64,000 nucleotides of DNA, from NCBI RefSeq assembly GCF_001886695.1, contig NZ_CP018097.1:2189001-2253000 (forward strand). Direction: 5' to 3'. The notes beneath the pieces were generated by a model. It made no database searches. It was not told where the DNA came from and worked only from the letters and a program-made list of their open reading frames with translations. This DNA comes from Aurantiacibacter gangjinensis. GTDB taxonomy: Bacteria > Pseudomonadota > Alphaproteobacteria > Sphingomonadales > Sphingomonadaceae. Every line of letters begins with the position of its first letter. Positions within the stretch are counted from its first letter, which is position 1. The position numbers were made by a program, and so were the translations under genes. Of this stretch, positions 53,731 through 62,456 are shown piece by piece.

Positions 53731-54834
53731 CTAGCTGCCGAACATCGGCAGTTTGGCGATATCGATCACTGTCACGAACAGCATCAACGCCAGCACCACT
53801 GCGATACCGGCCCTCATGGCCCATTCCTGACTGCGCGCGCTGGCCGGTTTTCCACGGATGGCTTCCGCCGCGTAGAAAGCCAGATGGCCACCGTCGAGAG
53901 CGGGGATTGGCAGCAGGTTGATGAACGCCAAATTAAGTGAAATGAGCGCGGCGAAGAAGGCGAATTCCACCCAGCCGAGCGACAGCCGCTCGCCCGAAAG
54001 CTTGGCGATGGTGATGGGTCCGCCCAGTTCTTTCACGCTGCGCTTGCCGGTAATGATCTGGCCGATTCCGGTGACCATCATGTCGGTTATCCGCACGATC
54101 TCGACACCGGCTTCGCCCAGCCCTTCTATCGGCCCAACGTCCACGCGCTCGCCCGCTGCGGCGTAAACGCCGAGCATACCCAGCCGGGATTCGTTGCCGA
54201 AGCGGTCGACCATATCGATGGAGGCGATCTGCACCGGCACGCTGCGCTCCAAGCCGTTTCGCTCCACGCGGATGTCGATCGTTTCACCCGGATAGGGCGC
54301 GACCAGACCTTGCACGTCGCTGAAATCGTCAATCGGCTCGCCATCGATGGCGACAATCCTGTCACCGGCAAGAAGACCTGCCTCCTGCGCCACCGATTCC
54401 TCGGCGAAGCTCTCAATCACCGGAGGGGTGACGGCCTTGCCGAAGGCCATGACAAAAGCGAAGAGGATAAGGAAAGCGATCAGCAGATTGGCGGCCGGGC
54501 CAGCACCGACAATCAGCGCCTTCTGCCACAGTTTCGCGTGCTGGAACGCGCCGTCTTCCTTCGGTGCGGCGGGGTCCGGCATACTGGCCGGGTTCATGTC
54601 GCCCTTGAACTGCACATAGCCTCCCAGCGGCAATGCCGAGAGCTTCCAGCGCGTGCCGCGACTGTCGGTATAGCCCGCAATTTCGCGCCCGAAGCCGACG
54701 GAAAAGGCTTCCGCCCCCACACCGAACCAGCGACCTACCAGATAGTGGCCCAGCTCGTGCAGCACGACCAGCGGCCCCAGCATCAGCAGGAAGCCGACAG
54801 GGTACAGCCAGAACGGAATACTTTCAAAATCCAC
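53731..54834 (-). CDS. rseP: Site-2 zinc metalloprotease RseP
   Basis: 367-residue intramembrane protease. First helix with VVLHELGHYLVGRWFGVGAE (zinc ligands HELGH), one PDZ domain (LLAGDRIVAIDGEPIDDFSD) instead of the two of E. coli RseP, and the third ligand in INLLPIPALDGGHLAFY. It presumably processes an anti-sigma factor or signal-peptide remnants. ATG at 54834, immediately after the dxr stop. It is followed by bamA after about 190 nt in which no gene is seen. Confidence 0.95.
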   Translation of the reverse strand: MDFESIPFWLYPVGFLLMLGPLVVLHELGHYLVGRWFGVGAEAFSVGFGREIAGYTDSRGTRWKLSALPLGGYVQFKGDMNPASMPDPAAPKEDGAFQHAKLWQKALIVGAGPAANLLIAFLILFAFVMAFGKAVTPPVIESFAEESVAQEAGLLAGDRIVAIDGEPIDDFSDVQGLVAPYPGETIDIRVERNGLERSVPVQIASIDMVDRFGNESRLGMLGVYAAAGERVDVGPIEGLGEAGVEIVRITDMMVTGIGQIITGKRSVKELGGPITIAKLSGERLSLGWVEFAFFAALISLNLAFINLLPIPALDGGHLAFYAAEAIRGKPASARSQEWAMRAGIAVVLALMLFVTVIDIAKLPMFGS

Positions 54835-55989
54835 CTAGGCGGGCTCCATCATCTCAGCCGCACATGCCCTCGCCTCGGCATCGACGGCGAGGACATCGTC
54901 GAGGCTGGCGGGCGCTGGCGGCGCGTAATTGTCGAGAGTTCTAGCCACTATTGCCGAAATTTGCGTGAACCTGATCTGACCGTCGAGGAAAGCCGCGACG
55001 GCCACCTCGTTCGCGGCATTGAGCACTGCCGGCGCCGCACCGCCAGCATGGGCCGCTTCTCGTGCCAGTTTCGTTGCGGGAAAGCGCTCTTCATCGGGTG
55101 CAAAAAACGTCAGCTCGCCAATGTTGGCTAGGTCCAGCGGCTTTAGATCGGTGTCCATGCGCGCCGGATAGGCCAGCGCGCTGGCGATGGGCACGCGCAT
55201 GTCGCTCGGCCCCAGCTGCGCCAGCGTAGATCCGTCGCGATACTCGACCATCGAGTGGATCACGCTTTGCGGGTGGACGATGATGCGCAAGGCATCCAGC
55301 CCGATTGGGAAGAGGTGGTAAGCCTCGATAAATTCCAGCCCCTTGTTGAACATGGTGGCACTATCGACGCTGATCTTGGCGCCCATGTCCCAATTCGGGT
55401 GCGCGACAGCCTGCTCGGGCGTGACCGCTTCAAGTTCGGCCAGCGATTTGGTGCGCAGCGGACCGCCACTGGCTGTGAGCGTGATCCAGCGCACATCGGC
55501 AAGGTCGTTTCCTTCCAGGCACTGGAAGATGGCATTGTGCTCGCTATCGACCGGCAGCAGCGTTGTGCCATGCTCGGCAACCTTGGCGGTCATTACCTCG
55601 CCAGCCGAAACCAGCGCTTCCTTGTTGGCGAGCGCGACGGTGTGGCCCTGCTCTATCGCGGCCATGGTCGGGCCAAGCCCTGCGCAGCCGACGATGGCGG
55701 CCACGCTGATATCGACCGGCATGGCAGCCGCATCGCACAGCGCCTGCTTGCCCCCGGTCGCCTCGATACCTGATCCGTCCAAATGTTGCCGCAATTCCGG
55801 CAGGCAGCTTTCATCCCCTACCACCGCCAGTTTTGCGCCGAATTCGCGCGCCAAAGTCGCCAGCTTCTCCGCCGAGCAATTGGCGCTGAGCGCGGCGACA
55901 TCCCACGCATCGCGATCGCTCCGCAGCAGGTCGAGCGTGGAATCGCCGATAGAGCCGGTGGCCCCGAAGATGGAAATGGAGCGGGTCAT
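54835..55989 (-). CDS. dxr: 1-deoxy-D-xylulose-5-phosphate reductoisomerase
   Basis: NADPH-dependent second step of the MEP isoprenoid pathway. 384 residues. Cofactor loop SIFGATGSIGDSTLDLL, VALANKEALVSAGE, metal-binding VDSEHNAIFQCLEG and the active-site loop TASGGPLR are all present. ATG at 55989 shares TGATG with the cdsA stop; the longer frame upstream lies in cdsA. The isoprenoid feeds UppS, encoded two genes upstream. Confidence 0.96.
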   Translation of the reverse strand: MTRSISIFGATGSIGDSTLDLLRSDRDAWDVAALSANCSAEKLATLAREFGAKLAVVGDESCLPELRQHLDGSGIEATGGKQALCDAAAMPVDISVAAIVGCAGLGPTMAAIEQGHTVALANKEALVSAGEVMTAKVAEHGTTLLPVDSEHNAIFQCLEGNDLADVRWITLTASGGPLRTKSLAELEAVTPEQAVAHPNWDMGAKISVDSATMFNKGLEFIEAYHLFPIGLDALRIIVHPQSVIHSMVEYRDGSTLAQLGPSDMRVPIASALAYPARMDTDLKPLDLANIGELTFFAPDEERFPATKLAREAAHAGGAAPAVLNAANEVAVAAFLDGQIRFTQISAIVARTLDNYAPPAPASLDDVLAVDAEARACAAEMMEPA

Positions 55990-56825
55990 CAAATCTCGAG
56001 ATTGAATAGAGCAAACAGGATGATGATGCCAACCACCCAAGATACAGCGATCAACCCGTCCACCCGGTCGAAGAAGCCGCCATGGCCGGGAATGAGATTG
56101 CCCGAATCCTTGAGCGCCGCGCGGCGTTTCATCCCGCTTTCGAGGAAATCGCCCGCTTGGGCGATCACGGCAGCCCCGGCGCCCACGACCGCAGCCAGTA
56201 GGACGGAGCGATCGGTGGCATAACCGGCGATGACCGCCATAACCGCGCCAGAAGCGATCATGCCGCCAGCCAGCCCGGCCCATGTCTTGGAGGGACTGAT
56301 TTTCGGTGCGATCTTAGGCCCGCCAATTGTCCTGCCGGAAAAGTACGCTCCGGTATCGGTGGCAATGACGGCGGCGATGATGGCGATTACGGGCCAGGCC
56401 GGCATTCCCTCCGGCATGCCCAGGACTTGCGCATTGCCGAGCACAGCCAACACATATGCGCCGAAACCGACATAGATTACGCCCAACGCAACACCCAGCA
56501 CACGGCGTAGTGGCTGTTTCGTCATGCGCCAGATGATGCGCACCCATTCGCCCAGCGTCACCAGCCCCACCAGCATGGCGAAGGCCGACCACCAATAGTC
56601 CCCCGCCCACAGCGCTGCCGCGGTAATGGCGACCATGACCAGCCCGCTCGCGGCGCGGACGGGCAAGTCGCCGGTCCGCACCCATAGCGGCACGGGCATG
56701 ACTTTGACCGCCAGCGCCTTGATCTTGTCGCGTCGCCGTTCCCCCTTGGGGCGTTTGCGGCGCTTCTTCTTCTGCGCCGGCTCTACCGGATGCGGCGTTG
56801 CGCCGGTATCGTCACCTGCCGCCAT
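55989..56825 (-). CDS. cdsA: Phosphatidate cytidylyltransferase
   Basis: Makes CDP-diacylglycerol, the precursor for PgsA and PssA, both also in this window. 278 residues, with a basic N-terminal tail (KKKRRKRPKGERRRDKIKAL) not seen in E. coli and then about seven TM helices. The C-terminal signature runs from SPSKTWAG through DFLESGMKRRAALKDSG to GHGGFFDRVDGL. ATG at 56825 overlaps the uppS stop by 14 bases. Confidence 0.94.
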   Translation of the reverse strand: MAAGDDTGATPHPVEPAQKKKRRKRPKGERRRDKIKALAVKVMPVPLWVRTGDLPVRAASGLVMVAITAAALWAGDYWWSAFAMLVGLVTLGEWVRIIWRMTKQPLRRVLGVALGVIYVGFGAYVLAVLGNAQVLGMPEGMPAWPVIAIIAAVIATDTGAYFSGRTIGGPKIAPKISPSKTWAGLAGGMIASGAVMAVIAGYATDRSVLLAAVVGAGAAVIAQAGDFLESGMKRRAALKDSGNLIPGHGGFFDRVDGLIAVSWVVGIIILFALFNLEI

Positions 56826-57495
56826 AGCGTCGCTCCCGCGTCACGAACTCTTCGCAGGCATCGCGCAGATGATCTTCGGTGAAGTCGGGCCACAGCACAT
56901 CGAGAAACAGCATCTCGGCATAGGCGGCCTGCCACAAGAGGAAGTTCGACAGGCGGACCTCGCCGCTGGTGCGGATCAGCAGGTCGAGCGGCGGCAGATC
57001 GGCAGTGTAGAGATGCTTTTCCACCGTCTCCAGGTCGATAGAGCCCTCTTCTGACGCCTTTTGCGCCGCGCGCACGATTTCCTGCTGCGCGCCGTAATTC
57101 AGCGCCACGGCCAGCGTGCGCTCGCCGTCCTTCGTGCGCTCCAGCGCATCTTCCAGCCGCTCGACAATATCAGGCGCGAAAGCGCTGTAATCGCCGATGA
57201 TTTTCAGTCGCACCTTGCGCTCGACCATGTCGGCCAAATTGGCTTCGATGAAGCGGCGCATCAGGTTCATCAGGTCGGAGATTTCGCTGTCGTCACGCTT
57301 CCAGTTCTCGCTGGAGAACGCGTACAACGTCAGGCATTCCAGCCCGAGATTTTCCGCCGCCTGCACCGTACGACGCACAGCCTCGCCGCCCTGCTTGTGG
57401 CCCAGCGCCCGCGGCAGCCCGCGGCGTTTGGCCCAGCGGCCATTGCCATCCATGATGATGGCGACATGGCGGGGGTAGTTAGATGGGGCGCTCAA
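56812..57495 (-). CDS. uppS: Isoprenyl transferase (undecaprenyl diphosphate synthase)
   Basis: Builds the C55 lipid carrier for peptidoglycan. 227 residues from TTG at 57495: HVAIIMDGNGRWAKRRG, the FSSENWKR loop and LLIRTSGEVRLSNFLLWQ are canonical. The TTG lies about 5 nt after GGAGG, and that purine run is the arm of a palindromic repeat (57498-57597). The frame stays open upstream through the repeat, but that extension only encodes repeat sequence. It overlaps cdsA downstream. Confidence 0.94.
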   Translation of the reverse strand: MSAPSNYPRHVAIIMDGNGRWAKRRGLPRALGHKQGGEAVRRTVQAAENLGLECLTLYAFSSENWKRDDSEISDLMNLMRRFIEANLADMVERKVRLKIIGDYSAFAPDIVERLEDALERTKDGERTLAVALNYGAQQEIVRAAQKASEEGSIDLETVEKHLYTADLPPLDLLIRTSGEVRLSNFLLWQAAYAEMLFLDVLWPDFTEDHLRDACEEFVTRERRYGGR

Positions 57496-57497
57496 AG

Positions 57498-57597
57498 CCC
57501 CCTCCTCTTCAGAGGAGGGGGTTGGGGGTGGTGCCCCATGCATGCGACACTTGCGTGTCGAAACCACCCCTCGATCCCCTCCTTTGAAAAGGAGGGG
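57498..57597. repeat. 100-bp nested palindromic element between frr and uppS
   Basis: Outer hairpins CCCCCTCCTCT/AGAGGAGGGGG (57498-57521) and CCCCTCCTT/AAGGAGGGG (57576-57597) flank an inverted GGGGTGGT/ACCACCCC pair and a central CGACAC/GTGTCG hairpin. The left hairpin touches the uppS start and provides its Shine-Dalgarno. Confidence 0.9.
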
Positions 57598-57616
57598 AGG
57601 ACGGAAATCGCACCAA

Positions 57617-58171
57617 TCACTGCGTCAGGATTTCCTGCACCTTCTTGTCGACCGCGCTGTCCACGTCGCTCACATGGCTGTCGGTCAGCTTCTGCACCTC
57701 GTCTTCCAGACGCTTGCGGTCGTCTTCGGAGATTTCCTTCTTCTTCTCGTCTTCCTTCAGCGCCTCGTTCGCGTCGCGGCGAACATTGCGGATGGCGATC
57801 TTCGCCTTCTCGCCATATTCGCCTGCCAGCTTGGCCAGTTCCTTGCGGCGTTCTTCGTTGAGGTCGGGCATGGGCAAACGCACGGTCTGGCCATCGGTCA
57901 TCGGATTGAGGCCGAGATTGGCCTTGGTGATGCCCTTCTCCACGGCAGAGACATTGGTCTTGTCCCACACCTGCACGGCCAGCATGCGTGGCTCCGGCGC
58001 GGAGACGGTGGCGACTTGGTTCAGCGGCATCATCGCGCCATATACTTCCACCACGACCGGATCGAGCAGGCTGGTATTGGCGCGGCCGGTGCGCAGGCCG
58101 GACAAATCGCCCTTCAGGCTTTCGACCGCACCATCCATGCGGCGCTCGACGTCGCTCTTTTCGTATTTCAT
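57617..58171 (-). CDS. frr: Ribosome recycling factor
   Basis: 184-residue two-domain factor that splits post-termination ribosomes with EF-G. LSGLRTGRANTSLLDPVVVE, YGAMMPLNQVATVSAPEPRM and RRDANEALKEDEKKKEISED are typical. ATG at 58171, four bases after the pyrH stop. It is followed by the palindromic element and uppS. Confidence 0.96.
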   Translation of the reverse strand: MKYEKSDVERRMDGAVESLKGDLSGLRTGRANTSLLDPVVVEVYGAMMPLNQVATVSAPEPRMLAVQVWDKTNVSAVEKGITKANLGLNPMTDGQTVRLPMPDLNEERRKELAKLAGEYGEKAKIAIRNVRRDANEALKEDEKKKEISEDDRKRLEDEVQKLTDSHVSDVDSAVDKKVQEILTQ

Positions 58172-58174
58172 GGC

Positions 58175-58897
58175 TTACTGGTCCTTCTTCACGATTGTCT
58201 GCACGCCCTCGCCCGCCAGCACGCGCGCGACATTGCCCCGTTCGCGGATCGAGAAGACCACGATGGGGATGGCATTGTCGCGGCACAGCGCCACGGCAGA
58301 AGCGTCCATGACTTTGAGATTGTCCGCCAGCACCTTGTCATAGGTGACTGTATCGAAACGGGTGGCATCGGGATTGCGCTTGGGATCGGCGTCATACACG
58401 CCATCCACACTGGTGCCTTTCAACAGCGCATCGCAGCGCATTTCCGCAGCGCGCAGGGCCGCGCCGGAATCGGTAGTAAAATAGGGCGCGCCCACACCGG
58501 CGGCGAAAATCACGATGCGCCCTTTTTCAAGGTGCCGCTCCGCCCGGCGACGGATCACAGGCTCGCACACCTGGTCCATCTGGATGGCGCTCTGCACGCG
58601 GGTATCGACGCCCAGCTGTTCCAGCGCGCTCTGCATGGCGAGCGCGTTCATCACGGTGGCCAGCATGCCCATGTAATCGGCCTGCGCGCGGTCCATGCCC
58701 TGCGCTGCGCCTGCCATACCGCGAAAGATATTGCCGCCGCCGATGACGAGGCAGATTTCCAGCCCCGTTTCCTTTGCCGCCTTCACCTCTTCGGCCAGCC
58801 GCAACACATAGGCAGGATCGATGCCGAACTCCTGCTCCCCCATCAGCACTTCGCCCGACAGCTTCAGCAGGATGCGTTTGGTGTCGGGGAGGAGCAT
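58175..58897 (-). CDS. pyrH: Uridylate kinase
   Basis: Phosphorylates UMP to UDP. 240 residues of the amino-acid-kinase fold: [50 protein letters not shown] and [19 protein letters not shown] at 58897; a longer upstream frame is antisense to the metallophosphoesterase region and unlikely. It is co-transcribed with frr and divergent from the phosphoesterase gene, which interrupts the usual tsf-pyrH link. Confidence 0.95.
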   Translation of the reverse strand: MLLPDTKRILLKLSGEVLMGEQEFGIDPAYVLRLAEEVKAAKETGLEICLVIGGGNIFRGMAGAAQGMDRAQADYMGMLATVMNALAMQSALEQLGVDTRVQSAIQMDQVCEPVIRRRAERHLEKGRIVIFAAGVGAPYFTTDSGAALRAAEMRCDALLKGTSVDGVYDADPKRNPDATRFDTVTYDKVLADNLKVMDASAVALCRDNAIPIVVFSIRERGNVARVLAGEGVQTIVKKDQ

Positions 58898-59030
58898 TTG
58901 GTGAAGTATCCCTTGAAAAGGCGCGCGGTTTCGCGAGGCTGTAGAGGGAGCGGTCCGCCCTGCCAAGTGTTCCCCGGCGGTTTTGGCCAACAGGCTTGTG
59001 CGAAAGAGCGGCACGCTTAAGCAGGCAGTT

Positions 59031-59885
59031 ATGGTCCGATGGCTTTCCCCGATATTGCGCCGCTGGAAGTTGTGGCTGCTGGTCGCAGTCCTGATCGCTT
59101 TTGCGCTGGGCGCGAAGGCCTGTGCGGACACGATGGCCGATCCCGAAATCCTCCGCACCGAAGTGGCCTTGAAAGGCATGGCACCGGGCGCAGAGCCGGT
59201 GACGGTGGCATTGCTTTCCGACATTCATGTGGCGGGGCCTGACATGCCGCCATCGCGGCTGGCGGAGATCGTCGAACAGGTCAACGCGCTGGGCGCGGAT
59301 GCCGTGTTCATCGCTGGCGACCTGGTCAGCGAGAAGCGTACGGCGACGCATATCTATACCGCCGAAGAGGTCGTCGCTCCGCTTGCCGGGCTGGACGCGC
59401 CGCTGGGCGTGGTGGTGGTGCCGGGCAATCACGATCACTGGTTCGATTGGGATGGTCTGCAGGCAGGGCTGCGCAGCCACGGCATCCGCGTGCTGCAAAA
59501 CGAGGCGGCGCAGATCGGGCCGCTGGTGGTGGGCGGCGTGGACGATGCCTATACGCGGCGGGACGATCTTTCCGAAGTGTTGCGCCAGATGGAAGGATTG
59601 GAAGGCGGACGGCTGATCCTCACCCACAGCCCCGATGTCTCGCCGCAGGTGCCGGGCGATATCTCGCTGGTGCTGGCCGGGCATACGCATTGCGGCCAGA
59701 TCGAAGTGCCTTTCATCGACGCAGTCCGCAGCATCTCGGCCTATGGCGACCGGTATGCCTGCGGCGAAGTGGTAGAGGGCGGTCGCACCACCATCGTCGG
59801 CGCGGGTCTGGGCACCAGCCTGCTACCCCTGCGCTTCGGCACCCGGCCCCAGGTGTGGCTGGTTACACTGCGGGGCGTGGATTAG
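59031..59885 (+). CDS. Metallophosphoesterase (calcineurin-like, YaeI type)
   Basis: 284-residue membrane-anchored phosphoesterase. One N-terminal TM helix ([18 protein letters not shown]) then the five metal motifs: [35 protein letters not shown] and [10 protein letters not shown]. The domain lies outside the cytoplasm. YaeI-like members act on phosphodiesters, but the substrate is unknown. It is inserted, in opposite orientation, between pyrH and tsf, breaking the normally continuous rpsB-tsf-pyrH-frr order. Confidence 0.9.
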   Translation: MVRWLSPILRRWKLWLLVAVLIAFALGAKACADTMADPEILRTEVALKGMAPGAEPVTVALLSDIHVAGPDMPPSRLAEIVEQVNALGADAVFIAGDLVSEKRTATHIYTAEEVVAPLAGLDAPLGVVVVPGNHDHWFDWDGLQAGLRSHGIRVLQNEAAQIGPLVVGGVDDAYTRRDDLSEVLRQMEGLEGGRLILTHSPDVSPQVPGDISLVLAGHTHCGQIEVPFIDAVRSISAYGDRYACGEVVEGGRTTIVGAGLGTSLLPLRFGTRPQVWLVTLRGVD

Positions 59886-60045
59886 TCTTTCCTACACGCT
59901 GTCGTCTGTCGCAGCTTCGCGGCGGCTCTTTTCCATCGTCGGTCTTGCCTTAGCCTCTCCGGAAGACGCGTTTCGCGCCTCTCCGGTCTGAGTGTCAACT
60001 TTGCCCGAGCATAAAGTCCAATCTTTACAGGTAAATAGTCGATTG

Positions 60046-60070
60046 ACGAAGTTGACAGTGTCAACTTCGT
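60046..60070. promoter_or_regulatory. Perfect 25-bp palindrome, operator-like
   Basis: ACGAAGTTGACA and TGTCAACTTCGT are exact reverse complements around a single G. Single copies of TGTCAACTTYG occur at 59993, 39108 and 39180. The symmetry and short centre fit a dimeric repressor site, but no regulator is linked. Confidence 0.55.
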
Positions 60071-60101
60071 AACATGCCCAACTCATCCGTTCCGAACGCA
60101 C

Positions 60102-60141
60102 GAAAAAGGCCGCCGAAGCGCGAACTCCGGCGGCCTTTTTG
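60102..60141 (-). terminator. Bidirectional terminator downstream of tsf
   Basis: AAAAAGGCCGCCG pairs with CGGCGGCCTTTTT with an 11-nt loop, giving T runs on both strands. It lies about 90 nt past tsf, with the 64-bp repeat in between. Confidence 0.9.
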
Positions 60142-60151
60142 TCTTAATCGC

Positions 60152-60215
60152 GAGTCCCAGCGAAGGCTGGAATCTCTCGCCACAATTCGCGAGGTCCCAG
60201 CCTACGCCGGGACTC
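60152..60215. repeat. 64-bp palindromic element, intergenic copy
   Basis: The ends GAGTCCCAGCG and GCCGGGACTC are inverted, the left arm AGCGAAGGCTGG and right arm CCCAGCCTACGC match the mtaB copy, and the total length is the same 64 bp. The centre differs. It lies between the tsf stop and its terminator. Confidence 0.88.
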
Positions 60216-60228
60216 TCCGCTTGATCAG

Positions 60229-61155
60229 TTACCGTCCGGCCAAGGCCGCGACTTCGGCGCCGAAGTCGCCCTCGTCCTTCTCGATGCCTTCACCCAGCTG
60301 GTAACGGACGTAATCGACCAGTTTGATCGACGCGCCGGCTTCCTTGGCGGTGCGAGCGACGTGCTCTTCGACAGTCGCCTTGCCGTCCTTCACGAAGATT
60401 TGGCTGAGCAGCGCGTTTTCCTTGGCGTATTTCTTCACCGCGCCTTCGACCATCTTTTCCTGCACGTTCTCAGGCTTGCCGCTTTCGGCAGCCTTTTCCT
60501 GTGCGATGGCACGTTCACGCTCGATCACGGCCTGGTCGAGGCCATCGGCATCCAGCGCCTGCGGGAACATGGCAGCCGCGTGCTGGGCAACGTCCTTGCC
60601 CAATGCCTGCAGCACATCGTTGCTGGCATCGCCTTCCAGCGCCACCAGCACGCCGATCTTGCCGAGGCCATCAGCAGCGGCATTGTGCACGTAAGGCACC
60701 ACGGCGCCCTGCGAGACGGAGATGGTCTTCATGCGGCGCAGCTGCTGGTTCTCGCCGATGGTAGCCACGTTGTCGGTCAGCTTGTCGCCCACCGTGCCGC
60801 CATCGGGATAGGATGCAGCCTTCAGCGCTTCGACATCGTCGCTTTCGAGGCCGAGTGCGACGTCGGTCGTCTTACGCACGAAATCCTGGAACTTGTCGTT
60901 CTTGGCGACGAAGTCCGTTTCCGAGTTCACTTCCACGGCCACGCCGCGAATGCCATCGGTGGCCACGCCCACAAGGCCCTCTGCCGCGGTGCGGCTGGAC
61001 TTCTTCTGCGCGGTTGCCAGGCCCTTGGCGCGCAGCGCGTCGACGGCAGCTTCGATATCGCCATTGCTGGCTTCCAGCGCCTTCTTGGCGTCCATCATGC
61101 CCGCGCCGGTCTTTTCGCGCAGGGCCTTCACATCGGATGCGGTAAATGCAGCCAT
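60229..61155 (-). CDS. tsf: Elongation factor Ts
   Basis: Guanine nucleotide exchange factor for EF-Tu. 308 residues: N-terminal [20 protein letters not shown], the TDFVAKN contact loop with EF-Tu, then the dimerisation and C-terminal modules ([20 protein letters not shown]). ATG at 61155. It is read after rpsB with a gap of 118 nt. pyrH does not follow directly because a reversed phosphoesterase gene intervenes. Confidence 0.97.
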   Translation of the reverse strand: MAAFTASDVKALREKTGAGMMDAKKALEASNGDIEAAVDALRAKGLATAQKKSSRTAAEGLVGVATDGIRGVAVEVNSETDFVAKNDKFQDFVRKTTDVALGLESDDVEALKAASYPDGGTVGDKLTDNVATIGENQQLRRMKTISVSQGAVVPYVHNAAADGLGKIGVLVALEGDASNDVLQALGKDVAQHAAAMFPQALDADGLDQAVIERERAIAQEKAAESGKPENVQEKMVEGAVKKYAKENALLSQIFVKDGKATVEEHVARTAKEAGASIKLVDYVRYQLGEGIEKDEGDFGAEVAALAGR

Positions 61156-61273
61156 GGTTCGTATCCTCTAATTGGAATGGGGCCGGTCCGCCCATGGGGA
61201 CGAACCGGCGCATTGTCGCTGAAATGTGACGCGCGGGCGTCAAATCAAGCCGCGTGCGCGCATCACCGGAAGA

Positions 61274-62059
61274 TCAGGCGTCGGCCTTGGCCTCTTCCGC
61301 CTTGGGTTCCTCGGCAGCCGCTTCGGCGGGCGGTGCGTCCATGGCGCCGATGTCGGCACCTGAATCCACCACGCCTTCGGTCGAGCCGGTCGAGGCGGCT
61401 GCTGCGATCGCATCGCAATACAGGCGCACGGCGCGGCTGGCGTCGTCATTACCCGGGATCGGGAAAGCGATGCCGCTAGGATCGACATTGGTGTCGAGCA
61501 CGCCGATCACCGGGATGCCGAGCACGCCTGCTTCCTTGATGGCGAGGTCTTCCTTGTTGGCGTCGATCACGAACATCACGTCCGGAATGCCGCCCATGTC
61601 GCGAATGCCGCCCAGCGACATTTCCAGCTTGTCCTTCTTGCGCGTCAGCTGGAGGACTTCCTTCTTGGTCAGCAGGCTGGTGTCGCCGGCCAGCTTTTCC
61701 TCGAGGTTCTTCAGCTCGCGGATGGAGCCGGAGATCGTCTTCCAGTTGGTGAGCATGCCGCCCAGCCAGCGGTGGTTGACGAAGTGCTGGCCGCACGAAC
61801 GCGCTGCCTCGGCAATCGGCTCCTGCGCCTGGCGCTTCGTGCCGACGAACAGCACCTTGCCGCCTGCGCGCACGGTGGAGGACACGAAGTCGAGTGCGCG
61901 CGCCATCAGGGGCACGGTCTGCGACAGGTCGATGATGTGAACGCCGTTGCGCGCGCCGAAGATATACGGCTTCATGCGCGGGTTCCAACGGTGGGTCTGG
62001 TGGCCGAAATGTGCGCCGGCCTCGATCAATTGCTGCATCGTGACGGTAGGAGCCGCCAT
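61274..62059 (-). CDS. rpsB: 30S ribosomal protein S2
   Basis: 261-residue uS2: [43 protein letters not shown] and [11 protein letters not shown] are canonical. A low-complexity alanine/glutamate tail ([15 protein letters not shown]) extends the C-terminus. ATG at 62059. The roughly 260 nt upstream on this strand is non-coding and may hold an S2 autoregulatory leader; I see no defined structure with certainty. Confidence 0.97.
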   Translation of the reverse strand: MAAPTVTMQQLIEAGAHFGHQTHRWNPRMKPYIFGARNGVHIIDLSQTVPLMARALDFVSSTVRAGGKVLFVGTKRQAQEPIAEAARSCGQHFVNHRWLGGMLTNWKTISGSIRELKNLEEKLAGDTSLLTKKEVLQLTRKKDKLEMSLGGIRDMGGIPDVMFVIDANKEDLAIKEAGVLGIPVIGVLDTNVDPSGIAFPIPGNDDASRAVRLYCDAIAAAASTGSTEGVVDSGADIGAMDAPPAEAAAEEPKAEEAKADA

Positions 62060-62320
62060 AGATAATTCCTTTCCGGTTTAACCTCTGGAAGGCAGGGAAC
62101 CGACCCTTGGGAGAAGACCCGCGGGCAGCACCGGTATGTCAGCGCCTTCCATGTGAATTTGCCGAACGATGGCACGTGCGTTGATTCGCAAACGCCTGCT
62201 CGACGGCGCGCCCTTTAGCTGTGCTTCAACATAAAAGCCACCCTCAAACGACACCGACCGGAAAAAATCGCGGTATTCTGCCGATTTTTGCTTCTACGCG
62301 GTTTTACGGATGCAAGCCTG

Positions 62321-62335
62321 GAACAGACGTGGAAC
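62321..62335 (+). promoter_or_regulatory. LexA (SOS) box 1, GAAC-N7-GAAC
   Basis: GAACAGACGTGGAAC matches the alphaproteobacterial LexA operator (GTTC-N7-GTTC on the other strand) exactly. It is the upstream of two sites, 34 bp apart, in front of the 66-residue gene at 62457. Confidence 0.7.
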
Positions 62336-62354
62336 AAAATTGCTTGACCAGCTG

Positions 62355-62369
62355 GAACATAGGTGGAAC
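62355..62369 (+). promoter_or_regulatory. LexA (SOS) box 2, GAAC-N7-GAAC
   Basis: GAACATAGGTGGAAC, a second exact match. A possible -35 element TTGACC (62344) precedes it, so LexA binding here would cover the probable -10 region. Paired sites are rare by chance and suggest tight repression. Confidence 0.7.
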
Positions 62370-62456
62370 AAAGGGTGCATGAACGGGGCGCAGCGGAACC
62401 GCGAAGTCACCCCGCAGGTTAATGCAGCGACCTCCGGGTCACGGAAAGGACATATA

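Larger units (their letters stand above)
59886..60228. other. Intergenic block with operator-like palindrome, terminator and 64-bp repeat
   Basis: This 343-bp stretch between the phosphoesterase and tsf holds a direct repeat GCCTCTCCGG (59953 and 59977), TGTCAACTTTG at 59993, a perfect 25-bp palindrome at 60046, a terminator at 60102-60141 and the 64-bp repeat at 60152. A 69-codon minus-strand frame (59892-60101) crosses it, but it has no visible protein features and I do not annotate it as a gene. Confidence 0.7.

Noticed and set aside
57496-57567. N-terminal extension of UppS by 24 residues
   Set aside because: The extension is only the translated palindromic repeat. A TTG with a good Shine-Dalgarno gives the usual UppS start.
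59892-60101. 69-codon minus-strand frame between the phosphoesterase and tsf
   Set aside because: It runs through direct repeats and the perfect palindrome and starts at a GTG beside the terminator. No RBS or protein signature is visible, so it is left inside the intergenic description.
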